Assembly: GCF_901933205.1 (NCBI RefSeq)
Contig: NC_044600.1
Location: 8,532,501 to 8,596,500 of the forward strand
Length of the DNA stretch: 64,000 nucleotides
Direction: 5' to 3'
DNA from: Camarhynchus parvulus
Lineage: Eukaryota; Chordata; Aves; Passeriformes; Thraupidae
Shown here: piece by piece, positions 50,301-61,931 of the stretch
Position numbering within the stretch: position 1 is the stretch's first letter
Layout: each line of letters starts with the position of its first letter
Position numbers and translations under genes: made by a program
Notes under the pieces: generated by a model
Seen by the model: the letters and a program-made list of their open reading frames with translations, nothing else
Told to the model about the DNA's origin: nothing
Databases searched by the model: none

Positions 50301-53300
50301 AAAATAACCAGAATCCTTCCCCGAGGCATTCTGAATAAGACATTCCTAACTGCCTAAAGGTCCAATGTCAGCAATGTGAGGCTTGATGAAGCATTGAAAA
50401 GGCACATCTCTTTCTATAATTAAAGGGTAACTTCATTTCCGATGACTTCAGTGGAGTGACAGTGAGTACGTGATTAACTCAATATACAGAGAGCTAAACA
50501 CACTTGCATCCCCCCAGAAGAATCCAGCATTGACAAGGTGGAATAAATGCCCTGCTTTAGCTTAACAGACTTTTTGAAAACCATATGCAAAATACAGTAA
50601 CCTCAGCACAAATCTGAGGCCAACTGCATAGGTTACTTTTTGTATCAGGACCACTCACTGACTTTATCAAGAGCCAGGCAAAAATCTGGGAGACATTTCC
50701 AAAAGGTTACTAGTGAACTGTTGTTTTCACTCTGAAATTCAGTTATGGGCTTTTTTATACTTAACTGATGAGCAGTCCCACCCAAGAACTTCCCCTAGAA
50801 AATACAACTTCCATAGTAAAATTTTCATTCTCTCTGATCTTAAAAGCCTAAAGCAGTGAGAATTCATGCCCATGGAGCCTAAGAATACATGTTGCCGGAG
50901 AGTGCTTAGGATCCCACTTACTTGCCTGCAAACAGGGCACATTGATATCCCAACCAGATCTGGGCTCTGGAAAATAATTTCATGGAAAATGGACCCAACC
51001 AACTCTATGACCATGTCCTTTGAGGCCCTCCTACTTTAGAGGTTAAAAATCTGTCTCCTACTGGCAGTAACACACCCACAAACACCTTGTCTTTCCCCCA
51101 GGTTCATATCCTCACCTAGTCATCCATCAGTGCTGTAAAGGCTTTAACAATCCAAGAGAGAAACTTTTGCTGCTACACTTAATAAGTTGGCTTCCATACC
51201 TCACAACCTCACTCACAAGTCTATTTGTTCCTCATTCTCCCAAGCTGGGATACATTGATCTGCAATTCTTTCACCTTGCAGCAGCCAAGGCACCACAACT
51301 GTACATTCATCATGCTTTCTTTGCCTTGGCTACAGCTTAAACCTTCTTTCTTGTTTCCTTCCTCCTCTGTCCCTTGGGTCCTTGGCCCATCCTACAGGGA
51401 TTAGCTTAGTAAATTTAGAGCAAGAGAATTCTCTTCTTGCACGTTTTGCTGGAGTTTCCCTTGTTTCCCAAAGACCTTCCTGAAAACCTGTACTCAGTGG
51501 AAATTCCACTCATGAGATTAAGCTTCAGCTTAAATCAACAACAGCCACTTGAATTCATAACACACTCATCCAGAACATCACACATCTTTTCAACAGAAAT
51601 AGTTATCATTTATATCTGGATTTCAACTCCTCAAAGACCTCCACCCCACCTCTCACACATCCACATCTTTCCAAAAGACCCTGGGCCATGTGCTAAGCTG
51701 TGCATAGCACACTGAAGTCCTGGCTTTAGGGAAGCCTCAACTCACCCTCAAGGTGACCAAATCTCTGAACATCCACTCACAGCTCAGACTGTGTGCCTGC
51801 CCCATATGAAATGCCTTATTACTCTGTTCTCACATGTCACTAAGTCTGTCAGGCCTCAAATTTTGCCCTCTGTGCCTGCAGAGGACCTCTGTTGAAGAGA
51901 AGCCCTTTCTCCTGGTGCTAGGTGAAAAAGCCATGTGTGCTGTAAGACAGATCACAGGCTCTGGGATCTGCTCAGGATGGCTCCCTTGGGCTGGAAGGGC
52001 TGGTACCCATCAGGAGCCTGGAGCAGAGGAGCAGGCAGAGGGTCACTGGGTGCTCCCCTCACTCCCTGCCCAGCAACTGCCCTTGAGCCCCTGCCAGGGA
52101 CAGGCATCAGCAATCTCCTTCCAGGTCTGGTCTTCTTCCTCCTTCCCCACAGGCTTGTGAAGAAGTAAAATCTCAGCTGTCAGGGGCTGGCGAGAGGAGC
52201 AGGGTTTCTAGGTGAGAAGAACAGGCCAAATGCTCTCTTTCTATCACTCTCCAATGTGCCAGCTTCAAAAACCTGCTGACAGTCCTTGAGAGCTGATGAC
52301 ATTCTTCAAAACACTGACAAAAATAGAGAAGCACTTCCCCCCCACCATTGGAAAAAACTACTTCCACAAAGTCTTTCTGCTCTCCACTCTTTCTTTGACC
52401 ACCTTCACAGACGGCTCTTATCTACCAAAGCATTTACAAAGACTCACCCTGTTCCAGAGAAAAATGTCCTGTCTTCTAGGGAGAGCTGACACCCCAGGCC
52501 CTTAAGAGATCCTAAAATTTTAACAGCAGCTACCATACATTGTAAATTCTGTTTCTCTCCCCTTAAACAGAAAACTCTAGCAACTCCACAAAAACAGACT
52601 TGCCTGAGGGAGTCTTTAATGTAATGATTTCCCAAAACATAAATGAACTCTAACTAAAACTGGGAAAACAGTTAATGTTCATTGATCTCATAATTTCAAA
52701 TTAAAAATTTATTTCTGTAACCTGAGTACATACCTTGTTATATAATACACAGTGTCCTTTGACATTATGCACTAAATTGACCTAAGTGTTTTAAAGACAT
52801 TTATATCTACCTTTTGTACTGATCTTTTCAAATCTCTAATTAAGCCTCTGTTGGGAAGTAAATATACTAAGATATATATTGCAGAGGGGCAATACAAATA
52901 CTTTACAAAACAGGGATTAATATGCCCATTATGAGTCATTAAATCACATGAAAATAACAGTAAAATGGGAAGCATTTCGGCTCTTGTTGTACTTAATACT
53001 TATGTTTTGCACATGCCTGCATCCATGTAGAAAAAGGAAGTTGTTTTTCACCAGATTAGGGGCACGAAGAATCAAACTCTCACAAAAAAACAATGCTGTT
53101 ATGACAAGTACTGTGATATGTGTGAATAATCAGGTATCACATACAGAGTAAAACCACACAGTTCTACTAGTGATGAAAAGCCAAAGCAATTGAGATTGAA
53201 ATCTTACAGAGACTAGGTCTACTTACAAAATACAGACCTTTTCTCTGAGCTCTTTACAAGTTAGTTTTGCTGTGTATTGCTCTGATTTAGAGGAATTTCT

Positions 53301-54552
53301 CCTGTTTCTGATGTCATTCCATATCAAAGGAACTCTTAGGCACTGCCCAGCATGCTCCAACAAGTCTAAGAACATGCCTAAATTATTGGCAGCTCTATTT
53401 GTCTTTAAAACGAAAGGTCACAAATGAAAGCTGTTCATGTTGCAACCTCACAAACCTGAATGCAGCATTTCACAAATCTGAAGACAACATCATCTTCATT
53501 ACAGCATCAAAACTAGTGACCTCCAACCTTTCTTATTTCTTATCTTTTAACCATAACTTTCTGTAAGAGAGTCAGTGAAAAATCCTCCAAAAGCCACAGC
53601 AGGTATTACTCATTACATACTCAGCAGTTTTTAATGACCAAAATTCTATATACAGAAACATCTCCAGCCTTATAGCTTCACCATAGTACAGATGTTATTG
53701 AACTCCCCAAGGCAGCTTAATGTTTATATACAAATTCTGACTTTCCAATAAAATATCCTTCTTCCTCAGAACAAACTCACAAAACACCAGTTCTCTTTTA
53801 CATGAATCAAACATATTTTCAAGTTTTGTGTTAAGTAACATCAAATTAATGACTTGTATGCTGGCATAACACTTAGCTGTATCCTGATCCTACACACTCT
53901 GGGCTCCAATATTTCTATCCTTATGCTTGCCATAAAATTCTCTCTCTGGCTGAATAACTTAACAAATTCCTATTATGTACATAACCTAGGTAATAAAGAG
54001 GTGACAAACTCCACATGCACATTGACGTAGTCACATATCTCATAAGCTTCTTTTGGGAATGATCAACAGACCATTATTGTCAAGCAGAAAAAGATGCTGC
54101 CTCAAGTAATTTAGCCCAATTCCCATCATTGCTTCTATTCATTGAGGAAAGATGAAGATCCATGGAGCACAAGTTGTCCATCGTTAAATTGCTTACATGA
54201 GATTAGAAAATACACATTAACACAAAGCAAGCCATGTAACCAGAAGAAAAACTACCAGCATGTCTGTTCTTGCACTACAATGTTTTCAAAAGCAATGAAA
54301 TTTATCGTTGAAATCTCAACTCATCCAAAAAAAGCTCTAACTCACCACCATCATGAAATATTTTTTACAACTGTTCCAGCAAGATGTTACAATAAGGCCA
54401 GTCAATAAAAGCTGCTGGAAAAACAAATGTCTGAGCCGGTTCAGAAAGTTTCAGTAGCTCTTTAGACATTTTCATCAATTTTGTTTGATTACTAAATACG
54501 TTACTTTTTCCCTACTGACAAACATGGCCTGTTCATGCTACCAATCTGCACT
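44356..54552. other. Long stretch without a supported gene
   Basis: AT-rich, intron-like or intergenic sequence with GC-richer patches at 44570-44910 and 51900-52170. A 12-base T run lies at 46141-46152. Open frames of 60-108 codons occur on both strands (for example 46.2, 48.0, 51.4 and 51.8 kb) but have no splice context, motif or consistent composition. No transposon was recognised. Confidence 0.5.
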
Positions 54553-54558
54553 GGGCAA
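54553..54558. repeat. Target-site duplication, left copy
   Basis: The hexamer GGGCAA lies directly left of the LTR and recurs directly right of it (54870-54875). Confidence 0.75.
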
Positions 54559-54869
54559 CACTGTCATTAAATTGCAAAGATTCCATAATGTTGCTTGCTT
54601 ATTGCAAGAGTTTCATATCTCCTTGATGTTTCTCATAAGCAGCTCCTCTAAGCACCGACTTTTCTTTCTCACAGTAGCCAACTGACTCCAATTCCCCCTC
54701 AACTGACTCAATCCACTCTTTTATAGCACTCTTCTTATTATTAGTCACAGCTGTGGCCTGTTAAAGTCAAGCCTGCTCCTAGTCTTTCATAATTAGCCCA
54801 ACTGCAACTCTTTAGGGGTAAGATTGCTTTCTAAACTACCTTTATTTTCTTATATTCTATCCCCCTACA
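54559..54869 (-). mobile_element. Solo LTR, family A copy 2
   Basis: This 311-bp segment aligns with the LTR at 1181-1463 along its length. It shares the 19-bp block CACAGCTGTGGCCTGTTAA (54746-54764), the minus-strand TATAAAAG box (54718-54725) and the conserved end TCTATCCCCCTACA. It is flanked by a perfect 6-bp duplication (GGGCAA) that differs from that of copy 1, so the two are independent insertions. The left terminus reads CACTGTC where copy 1 has TGTTGTC, so the terminal dinucleotide has mutated. An alternative start at 54562 would restore TG but break the duplication. There is no internal retroviral sequence. Orientation is minus, by the TATA box. Confidence 0.82.
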
Positions 54870-54875
54870 GGGCAA
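54870..54875. repeat. Target-site duplication, right copy
   Basis: GGGCAA follows the ACA terminus of the LTR and is identical to 54553-54558. Confidence 0.75.
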
Positions 54876-55653
54876 GACACTCCTACCTCCACACAAATGT
54901 AGAGCAAAGGAAGCTGGAGAAAATACTCACAGCACCAGCAGTAATTTAGAGAGGTCAGCCTGGCACAGAGACACAAGTGATTGTGCACCCAGTTTTCTCA
55001 CAGCCCCTGTTTTTCTGCTCTACTTTGCCTCACATCACCAAGCATTAAACACAGTCCTTGAATAAACACTTCTCATGTAGGATCAAAGCCAAATGGTCTG
55101 ATTTTGTATACTAGGGTTTTATATTATTTTCCTCATTACTTCTCATTTCAGTATGACTTTTGTCTTTTTCTTACTGCTCTTGGATCTGTATAGACCCTGT
55201 GTGATGCTACAGCAGCCAGGAATGATCTGTTTGCTCACCCTCAAGCTCTTAACTTTGGGAAAGTCAGATCCATTTGCTGCATGAGCCAAACACTGTATTT
55301 ATGAAGCCTACATTTAAAAAATTTATGGAAATCCCATTACATTGGATAGATCAGAGTACTGTAACATATTCTGTGCCAAATGCTCATAGACCAAAGAACA
55401 AGCACATATTGGCCTAAATCTTGTCTTACTGAAAGCCAAGATATCCACATCCATCCTGAGCATCTGACAGTCTGGATCTGCCTAGTGAGGAACAGCTCAG
55501 AAATGAGTCTATGAATTCAAGTCTTTTGTCCTGTCACAGTCATAGTCAGGCATATTCAGGCATTGTATTTCACTCTGTACAAACAAGCCCTTCCTTTTTC
55601 ACACAGAAGGTTGAAAGGGACCTTTCCTGTGCTGGGTACCTCAGTCTATCTGA
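54876..55653. other. No supported gene
   Basis: AT-rich sequence. If the candidate terminal exon at 55654-55799 is real, its 3' untranslated region would lie here on the minus strand. I saw no well-placed minus-strand AATAAA signal in the first few hundred bases. Confidence 0.45.
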
Positions 55654-55799
55654 CTAAAGCAGAATCTCAGGATTCAGATAAGCAGGAATCTTCTGTATTG
55701 GCACTTTCTTTCCAGTCACTTCTTGATTTACGATGTGAACAACACAGTTTTCATTGTTCACACTATTCTTTCCTTCAAAACTGCAAGTATCAATGAAAG
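55654..55799 (-). CDS. Candidate terminal coding exon
   Basis: The minus strand has one of the best acceptors in the window (ACTTCCTTTCTTTTGTTGCAG), followed by one open frame of about 47 codons ending in TAG (55656-55654). The other two frames stop early. The residues look like a folded soluble protein (FIDTCSFEGKNSVNNENC, then VVHIVNQEVTGKKVPIQK, ending IPAYLNPEILL). It enters with one base already used. It could be the last exon of the minus-strand unit starting at the 61.4-kb CpG island. The family is not recognised. Confidence 0.38.
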
Positions 55800-58700
55800 C
55801 TGCAACAAAAGAAAGGAAGTTTCCACTAAATTCTGAATCCAATTTTAGCCCATTCTCTATCCTACCAAAACATAGTGTAAAAAAATAACTGGAAAATGTT
55901 ATCTGCTCTTGGCTGAGAAAATCTCAGAAAATTCTTCCATAACAGCCCATCTTTATGTAGCAGATAGATTTATCTTGCCTTGCCTGTGAGTGTGCAAGCA
56001 CCATAACTTCCCCCAGTCCATTAAGAGACAAGGTAGAAAATCAGAGAGAAACAGGAGAGAGCTCCAATGAGTGGCTACCGTCTTCATACCTCTTGTCAAA
56101 GTCTTTAAACACTATGCTACACCACAGATAAACTGTTTGTTCAAGGCTGCTAATACAGGCTCTAATGCATGGCCTTGGGCAGTTGGGTTAAGGCTGTGGC
56201 AGAGCTAAGGATGTATTCAGACCACTAGTGCACATTAAAACTGCAATACCTGAATTCTCACTAGAATTTACCTTGGCCTAACAGTGTTAACCTTGAGTTT
56301 CCCTCAAAACAGCAAAGCTGTGAGGACTAGCACCCTCATAAATGTTGATCACAATGATCTTTCAGGGAAGGAAGTACTTAGAAAGGGAGAATTAGAGAGC
56401 AGCTGCTCCTTTAAATGTAAGACATGGAATCAAGACTACTGTAACCATGGCTGAGGCAGCAATACTGGAGGGGGGAGTGATCCCAGCTCCTGTGTGTACC
56501 TCCCAGCCAAGAACCCTATTGCTATGCTAGGATGGTGGGCCAGAGCACCCTGTGCTCCTCACAGCTCTTTGATGCTCACTGCCTAGGGACAGAACAGCCT
56601 CTGCTCTCCTGGGAACAGAGCCTAAAATCCCCTGTGCATAACTGGGACAGGGAGAGCTCACTTGTTTTCAGCAGGTGAAGAAGAGAACCAGGCTGGTGCT
56701 GGCCCTGAATGTATAAATAGTCCCATCCCAGAAAGATGCCCATAATTGCTGAGTCTAGATAGCAGCTAATTTAAGTCCATAGCAGAGCTTTTAAAACAGA
56801 AATTCTTTGTCAGCACAGCCCTTTCTTGCTGGAAGGTAACATCTCTTTCACCTGAAACAAAGACTTACATAATTCTGTCTGTCTGGTGACACTAATGAGT
56901 AGCTGCTCTGGGGAAAGCTCACTCAGATCCCTCTAAGTGATTTCCTTTAAGCTGTCATAGCTGCTGGCTGCACCACAGCTCCATACTATGGAAATAAGGC
57001 CTCCAGGGCAGCATATTCTCTGTTTGCTTTGTTTCTTTCATCTGTTTCCCCTCTCCTAAGACCTTACCTTTATTCTCTAAACTTAGACCCACCACAGGTC
57101 AGGGCATGAAGCGTCAGAATAAGCCTTAAATGTGAATTCATTCTTTCCTCCCACATAACCCTCACCTGCCATCACCTCCCCCAGTATAGTTACCTTTCAC
57201 TCTGCCTTCTCAATCCTTTACTCACACTTTGGTCTTTTACAGGTTTAGGGTACTACTTTGAAATGTGACATGAAACCTTGCACAGGATTCTATGCTCATT
57301 GTCTTTGAGTAACTCCAGATTGGACATGTTCAGTTCAGAAGAGAAGTGGGGGCAAGAGAACCAAATGCAGCAAAGTTTCTGACAGCTGAGGAGTTTGGCT
57401 GCCATTCTCCCTTCCTCAAAGTGTTCTGCAGATTGAAGCAGGCATTTTGAACAGAAAGATACCACTGTTCTCAGCCTTGTTCACAGGAACAGCAGGGCCA
57501 AAATCCAATCCAAAATGAGGGCATCACTAAAGCCCTCAGACCTGGTTCCATAGGCACAGAGAACAGATGCAAATAGCAGTAATACATTAACCAAAGTCAT
57601 CAGGCTGTAAATTCACTGGACCTAAACCTTCTGTTTCACCCGGTGATTCTCTAATCCTAAAACTCATGCTAACCACATCTGTCTTCTTCCCTTTCAGAGA
57701 TGTCACCAAACCCAGCGGTGCTGTTAGAAGCTCTACAGACAAACTGCTCTCTGGTTTCCATATCTGATACCTACCAGGACCTCAGCCTCCTTTCTCTCCT
57801 CTTCCTTATCTCTTATATGTCATCTTCCATCAGTGGAGGCCACTGATTCCATAGTACTGCCTGCCCCACTGTCTTCCAAGTCATTAAATAAAGCTGTGGG
57901 AAAGCAGCAAAAGTTTTCATGGATCTTCATGGGAAAATTTTGCTCTTTGTCTTTTTGAGGAATGCCAAAACTTGGACCAGGCATTTTTGCACTGCTAAGG
58001 GGTCAGTGGGATATTCTGAACATGAGATCATGATTTCATGGACTCCATATCTTCATATTGCTAACATGAGAAGACTTCCAAGCCACAGAGAACTGAACAA
58101 ATTGTATGGAAATAAGACTGTCAGGGCAGGCAGAGAGAAGTGGCTTGCAGGCTCTGTGGTGTGCAAGGACTGTTTTGGGCTCAGTGTTAAGGACAGGATT
58201 CACTGTGAGCTTTCCTTGGGCATATTGGGAAAGACAATATAGACTGATACAAAGCTATAAAAAGTTCTAGAGGCATATGGACACTAAAACATCAGATGCT
58301 GATGACTGGCAAGTTTAAAGCCTATCAGCTGTGAACAAATGAGAGAAAAAGCAAAGGGGTAAAATAAATAAAAGAAAATGTAAGATAGTCAGACAAATAA
58401 AGAAAAAATTTCAAGTCCAGAAGGCACATGGGGTGCTAGTAGTGAAGCAGCCAGAATGGCTCAGAGGGACACAGCAGCCGGGGAAATTTATCGAGATGGC
58501 AAAATGACATTCTCTAAAACAAGATAAATTAATTATTTGCCTCAGCGCCCCAGAAGGAGAAAAGAAGCTGACAGAAAATGACATGTCATATAATTTTCAG
58601 GGTGACAAGGAGGGGAACTAACAGAGATGCAAGGGTTGAGGCACATATATCCCTGCAGTGCTTCTTGGCTGCCCAGGGCAAAGCCTTCAGTGGATGAGTA

Positions 58701-60420
58701 CAGAGAACATACCAATGGCAGGCCAGCTGTGCTCTGGGATGGGGAAAGGCTCTGTCTGATCATTTTCATAAAGCTGAAGGAGATTTCTAGGTCTGACTCG
58801 CCTTTGCCACAGTCCTTATATCTTCATTTCTGCCTGCACAAAATGACTGTGAAATTCTTCCAAAGAAGAATTCTCCTTTTTCCTCAGTGGTAGCTCAACA
58901 CTCCCAGTTCACAGGTATAAATGTTTAGACAGGGTGCTAAGAAAAACATCAGGTATTAACACATACTGCTATTCACAAAAAAAAAAGGTCAGAAGCCTTT
59001 TCCAAAGTCATGTGAAATTAACAGTGGAGAGTTTCGACCTTTCACAACAAGGTCCAGCAGCCCCCTGTGCTCTTGTTTTTCTGCACAGTGAAGGCATTGC
59101 TGACTTCCTGATCCTGAATGGACCTCAGTGTAAGACAGAAAACTTACACAAGTATAACCAGTTTACAAGAGCTAAAACTGGGGTGAAAACTCATTTTGAT
59201 TAATAGAGAGGGACACGTTAACTCCTGAAAAGCAAAATGCAAAATTCTTTGCCACACTTTTCCAGATTTTAAGAACTACAATAATGACCAAAACTTGAGA
59301 TAAAGAGCATTAAAACAAGACCTGATACACATTTGGCATTATTGTTGATTAACTTTCCATAAGCATAGAAAATCTTTTAGCTACTATGACACGTATGTAT
59401 GAAACAATTGCATGGTGCAATATTATTTAGGATCATTAAAAGTGGCCTTACAGGCAAGCCTTATCAACAGTTGTTTAACCACATAGGGAGATAAATTTTG
59501 AAGAAGAGATAACACACTTGCAGTAAACTAGGAAAATTGCGGTAAACTTGGAAACTAATCCCAAAATTGTCTGTTCCTCAGCACAAGTCTGACCAATTCA
59601 TTTGTCAGCTGTACATTCTCTGCCTCCAGCATTCAAAATGACATTTCACAATATTATCATCACACACAATGCAGGCAAGCAGTTACACAGAGATAGATGA
59701 ACTTAAGGTCAGAAAAAACAGATAAGGTGGGAAATACCATTAATATATTTAAGTAAAAAAGGCTTAAATGAGGCTGCTTGAATTGTCTCTTTTCAGATGT
59801 CAGTGGCATGGATGATTGTGGCAATTGTTTACTTTAGATGCTCTAAAAACAGTAATCAAAAAAGAAGAGAGATAATGCAATTTCATTTGTTTTTATGATC
59901 TTTTTTATGATTTTTTTCACTGCCTCAGCCACAAGACGGAGCTGGAGGGGAATACTGGGACTAGGATTTGTCAGTGTGTGCTTTTAGAGAGTTATTTCAC
60001 CACAAAGCAACTGTTAGTGCAGTTAGAACACCCACAGGAGTGGACAGAATAATTGACAAAACAACAGGTTACACATGGATCCTGTTTCTTTTTTACGTTT
60101 TACTGAGAAATTGTGGCAAAATGCACCTCACTTAATGCCTGCATTTAGGAGCATCCTGCAGTATTTTACATCAAGAGCCAGAGAACAAAGAGGCATTGAT
60201 CAACTCTTCTCCCCAGCACAACCTGTCCTTTACATATTGCCATTCTAAAATTATTGATTGGCCCAGGCTCTGACTGAATTTCTATTCTTTGTCCAAAATT
60301 CAGTCTTCTTACTCTTTGTGAACAAGAGACACCTCCCTTCCCTGGACAGTGACTTCTTGGTACCATCTGCAGTAGACAGGACCATGCAAAGCTTTGTTGA
60401 TCTCATAGGATGTTCTTTAC
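55800..60420. other. No supported gene; probable intron
   Basis: AT-rich sequence between candidate minus-strand exons. A GC-richer patch lies at 56440-56700. Open frames near 57.25-57.47, 57.9-58.24 and 58.6-59.2 kb have no splice or motif support. No transposon was recognised. Confidence 0.45.
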
Positions 60421-60554
60421 CCCAGGGTGGCTAACATCTCTTTGCAGTAGAATTAAATTTCTTATTTCCCAACAGCTTGGAAAACAACAATAACTTAGAT
60501 ATTCCAGTATTATGCCCCAGCTCTTTCTTGTACTTTCTTCATCCTTGAATGATC
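60421..60554 (-). CDS. Candidate second coding exon, 134 bp
   Basis: The minus-strand frame is open across this segment and continues the phase of the 60624-60850 exon (entry with two bases). It ends at the donor CTGGG|GTAAAG. Residues are mixed, with a cysteine-rich middle (SWGIILEYLSYCCFPSCWEI). The problem is the implied intron, only 69 bp with a poor pyrimidine tract before the acceptor ACAAAAG. Very short introns do occur in birds, but this acceptor is weak. The open frame also extends upstream through an ATG at 60585, so it could instead be unspliced or chance. Confidence 0.22.
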
Positions 60555-60623
60555 CTTTTGTATAGGAACGATTTACAGTATCCATTAAGCAGTTTTAGTG
60601 TTGTTTATTTTTCCTAACCTTAC

Positions 60624-60850
60624 CCTGTAGTAATCTATTTTTAGATATTTCTATACCTTCCTCTCCCTGCAAACTTCTGATACACACTGGAGTCAGTACA
60701 TTTGCCTCTGGTGTATGTACAGACCTGAAATGTGAATGATCCAGATAAGCACTTTCTGTTACCTCTGAGTGTGAGATTTTGGAGGCTGTGGCTGCACTTT
60801 GAGGTTTTTTCCTATCCTCCAAGTCATAGGGGCAATTTTTCTTCATTGTA
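60624..60850 (-). CDS. Probable early coding exon (unidentified protein)
   Basis: This is the best exon candidate in the window. On the minus strand an acceptor (GAATCATTTTAG) is followed four bases later by an ATG (60846) and 74 open codons, then the consensus donor ACAGG|GTAAGG. The first residues are MKKNCPYDLEDRKKPQ. The rest is polar and histidine/serine-rich (ISHSEVTESAYLDHSHF, SVHTPEANVLTPV), typical of a disordered N-terminus. It lies about 0.5 kb downstream of the 61.3-61.8 kb CpG island in the right orientation to be the first coding exon, with a 5' untranslated exon in the island. It exits with one base. Against this, a consensus donor for that first exon was not found in the island. 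The family is not recognised. Confidence 0.45.
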
Positions 60851-61329
60851 CTAAAATGATTCTCCCTTTGTTTATTCCTGGCCAGAACTGTTCAAAACTT
60901 ACACCATTCTTACCCCAATTCATGTTTTACCTTTTCCCAATTCTCATCCCCATCCCAGCTGTTAGTTAGTGGCTGGGGTTAAGCGACAACAACCTTTATA
61001 AGAGCTATTCATAACGTGTTAAATTTTGTGTAAAGTTCACCTCTAGATTCTACTAAACCATTTATTTTTGCCTTTTTCCTCCTTGGACTTTCCATAGAAA
61101 CTAAGTACAGCATAGTTTTCATAAAGACTGAACAACAAGAAGTTTAGATAAGGAAGGACACAGCAGCTCCCTTCTTGCCCTGTGTCCATTTGCTTTTAGC
61201 TTTTTTCTTAGTTATTACACTATTTGATGCCTAAAACAAGATCATTTCAGCTGCTTTCCTGGAATGCTGCAGCAAAGTTTTTGGACACGATTAAAACAAA
61301 GATTTTGTGATCCTGCGATCACAAAAAGC
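60851..61329. other. No supported gene
   Basis: AT-rich sequence between the candidate coding exon and the CpG island. A weak minus-strand donor-like site (AAAAG|GTAAAA near 60929) is present. Nothing else was recognised. Confidence 0.45.
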
Positions 61330-61810
61330 AGGCGGGCAGCAGCAGCGATGGCGTTTTTAAAGCTGCCAGAACACGAACCCACAGGGGGAGCACCAAGAGC
61401 TGGGGAGCCCGGGGGCTCGATGGGAGCCGGGCTGGGCAGCAGCGACCGCGCGGCTCCGGCGCTCGCAGCGGCCGGCGGCGACACCGCGCGGTGCCCGACG
61501 CAAGCGACGGGGCCGGGACAGCGCGGCTGGGACACCGCAACCACCGGCCGGGACACCGCGACAGGGACACCGCAACCACCGGCCGGGACACCGCGACCGG
61601 GACACCGCGGCCACTGGCTGTGACACCGCGACAGGGACACCGCGGCCACTGGCTGTGACACCGCGACTGGGACATCGCGACAGGGACATCGCGGCCACCG
61701 ACAGGGACACTGCGACTTGGACATCGCGACAGGGACACCGCCGCTGGGACACCGCGGCCATCGGCTGGGACACTGCGACAGGGACACCGCGGCCACCAGC
61801 CCCTCAAAGG
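61330..61810. promoter_or_regulatory. CpG island, possible promoter
   Basis: About 480 bp are strongly GC-rich with dense CpG and sharp edges against AT-rich flanks. A candidate coding exon lies 0.5 kb to the left on the minus strand, so this may be the promoter of a leftward gene. The right two thirds are a 35-bp tandem repeat, so part of the CpG density comes from the array itself. Long open frames on both strands (up to about 190 codons) are by-products of the repeat. Confidence 0.55.
61516..61800. repeat. 35-bp higher-order GC-rich tandem repeat, about 8 units
   Basis: The array mostly alternates a 21-bp module (GGGACACCGCAACCACCGGCC and variants with GGCCACTGGCT) and a 14-bp module (GGGACACCGCGACA), giving a 35-bp unit. 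All modules start with GGGACACCGC or close variants (GTGACACCGC, GGGACATCGC). In the right half the order becomes irregular, with three 14-bp modules in a row. Because 35 is not a multiple of three, translated frames shift every unit, which argues against a coding role. Confidence 0.93.
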
Positions 61811-61888
61811 CAGAGGGCAGGGCTCGGGCTTTCCTAGCTCTCTATCGCCAGCAACCAGTGCAGGGACAGGTCGCATAATGGGACTCAA

Positions 61889-61931
61889 ATAATCACAGAA
61901 TGGTTGGGGTTGGAAGGGATCTCAGAGATGG
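61889..61931 (-). mobile_element. CR1 LINE 3'-terminal fragment, minus orientation
   Basis: AATCACAGAATGGTTGGGGT followed by TGGAAGGGATCTCAGAGAT is the reverse complement of the CR1 3' terminus. Only about 43 bp match before the sequence diverges. It lies just outside the CpG island. Confidence 0.72.

Noticed and set aside
1181..54869. The two family A LTRs considered as the ends of one large provirus
   Set aside because: They have different target duplications, differ substantially in sequence, and no retroviral genes lie between them, so they are separate solo LTRs.
61242..61888. Open frames of 119-189 codons on both strands at the second CpG island
   Set aside because: They translate the 35-bp repeat. 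The unit is not a multiple of three, and all frames give similar repeated serine/arginine/proline peptides.
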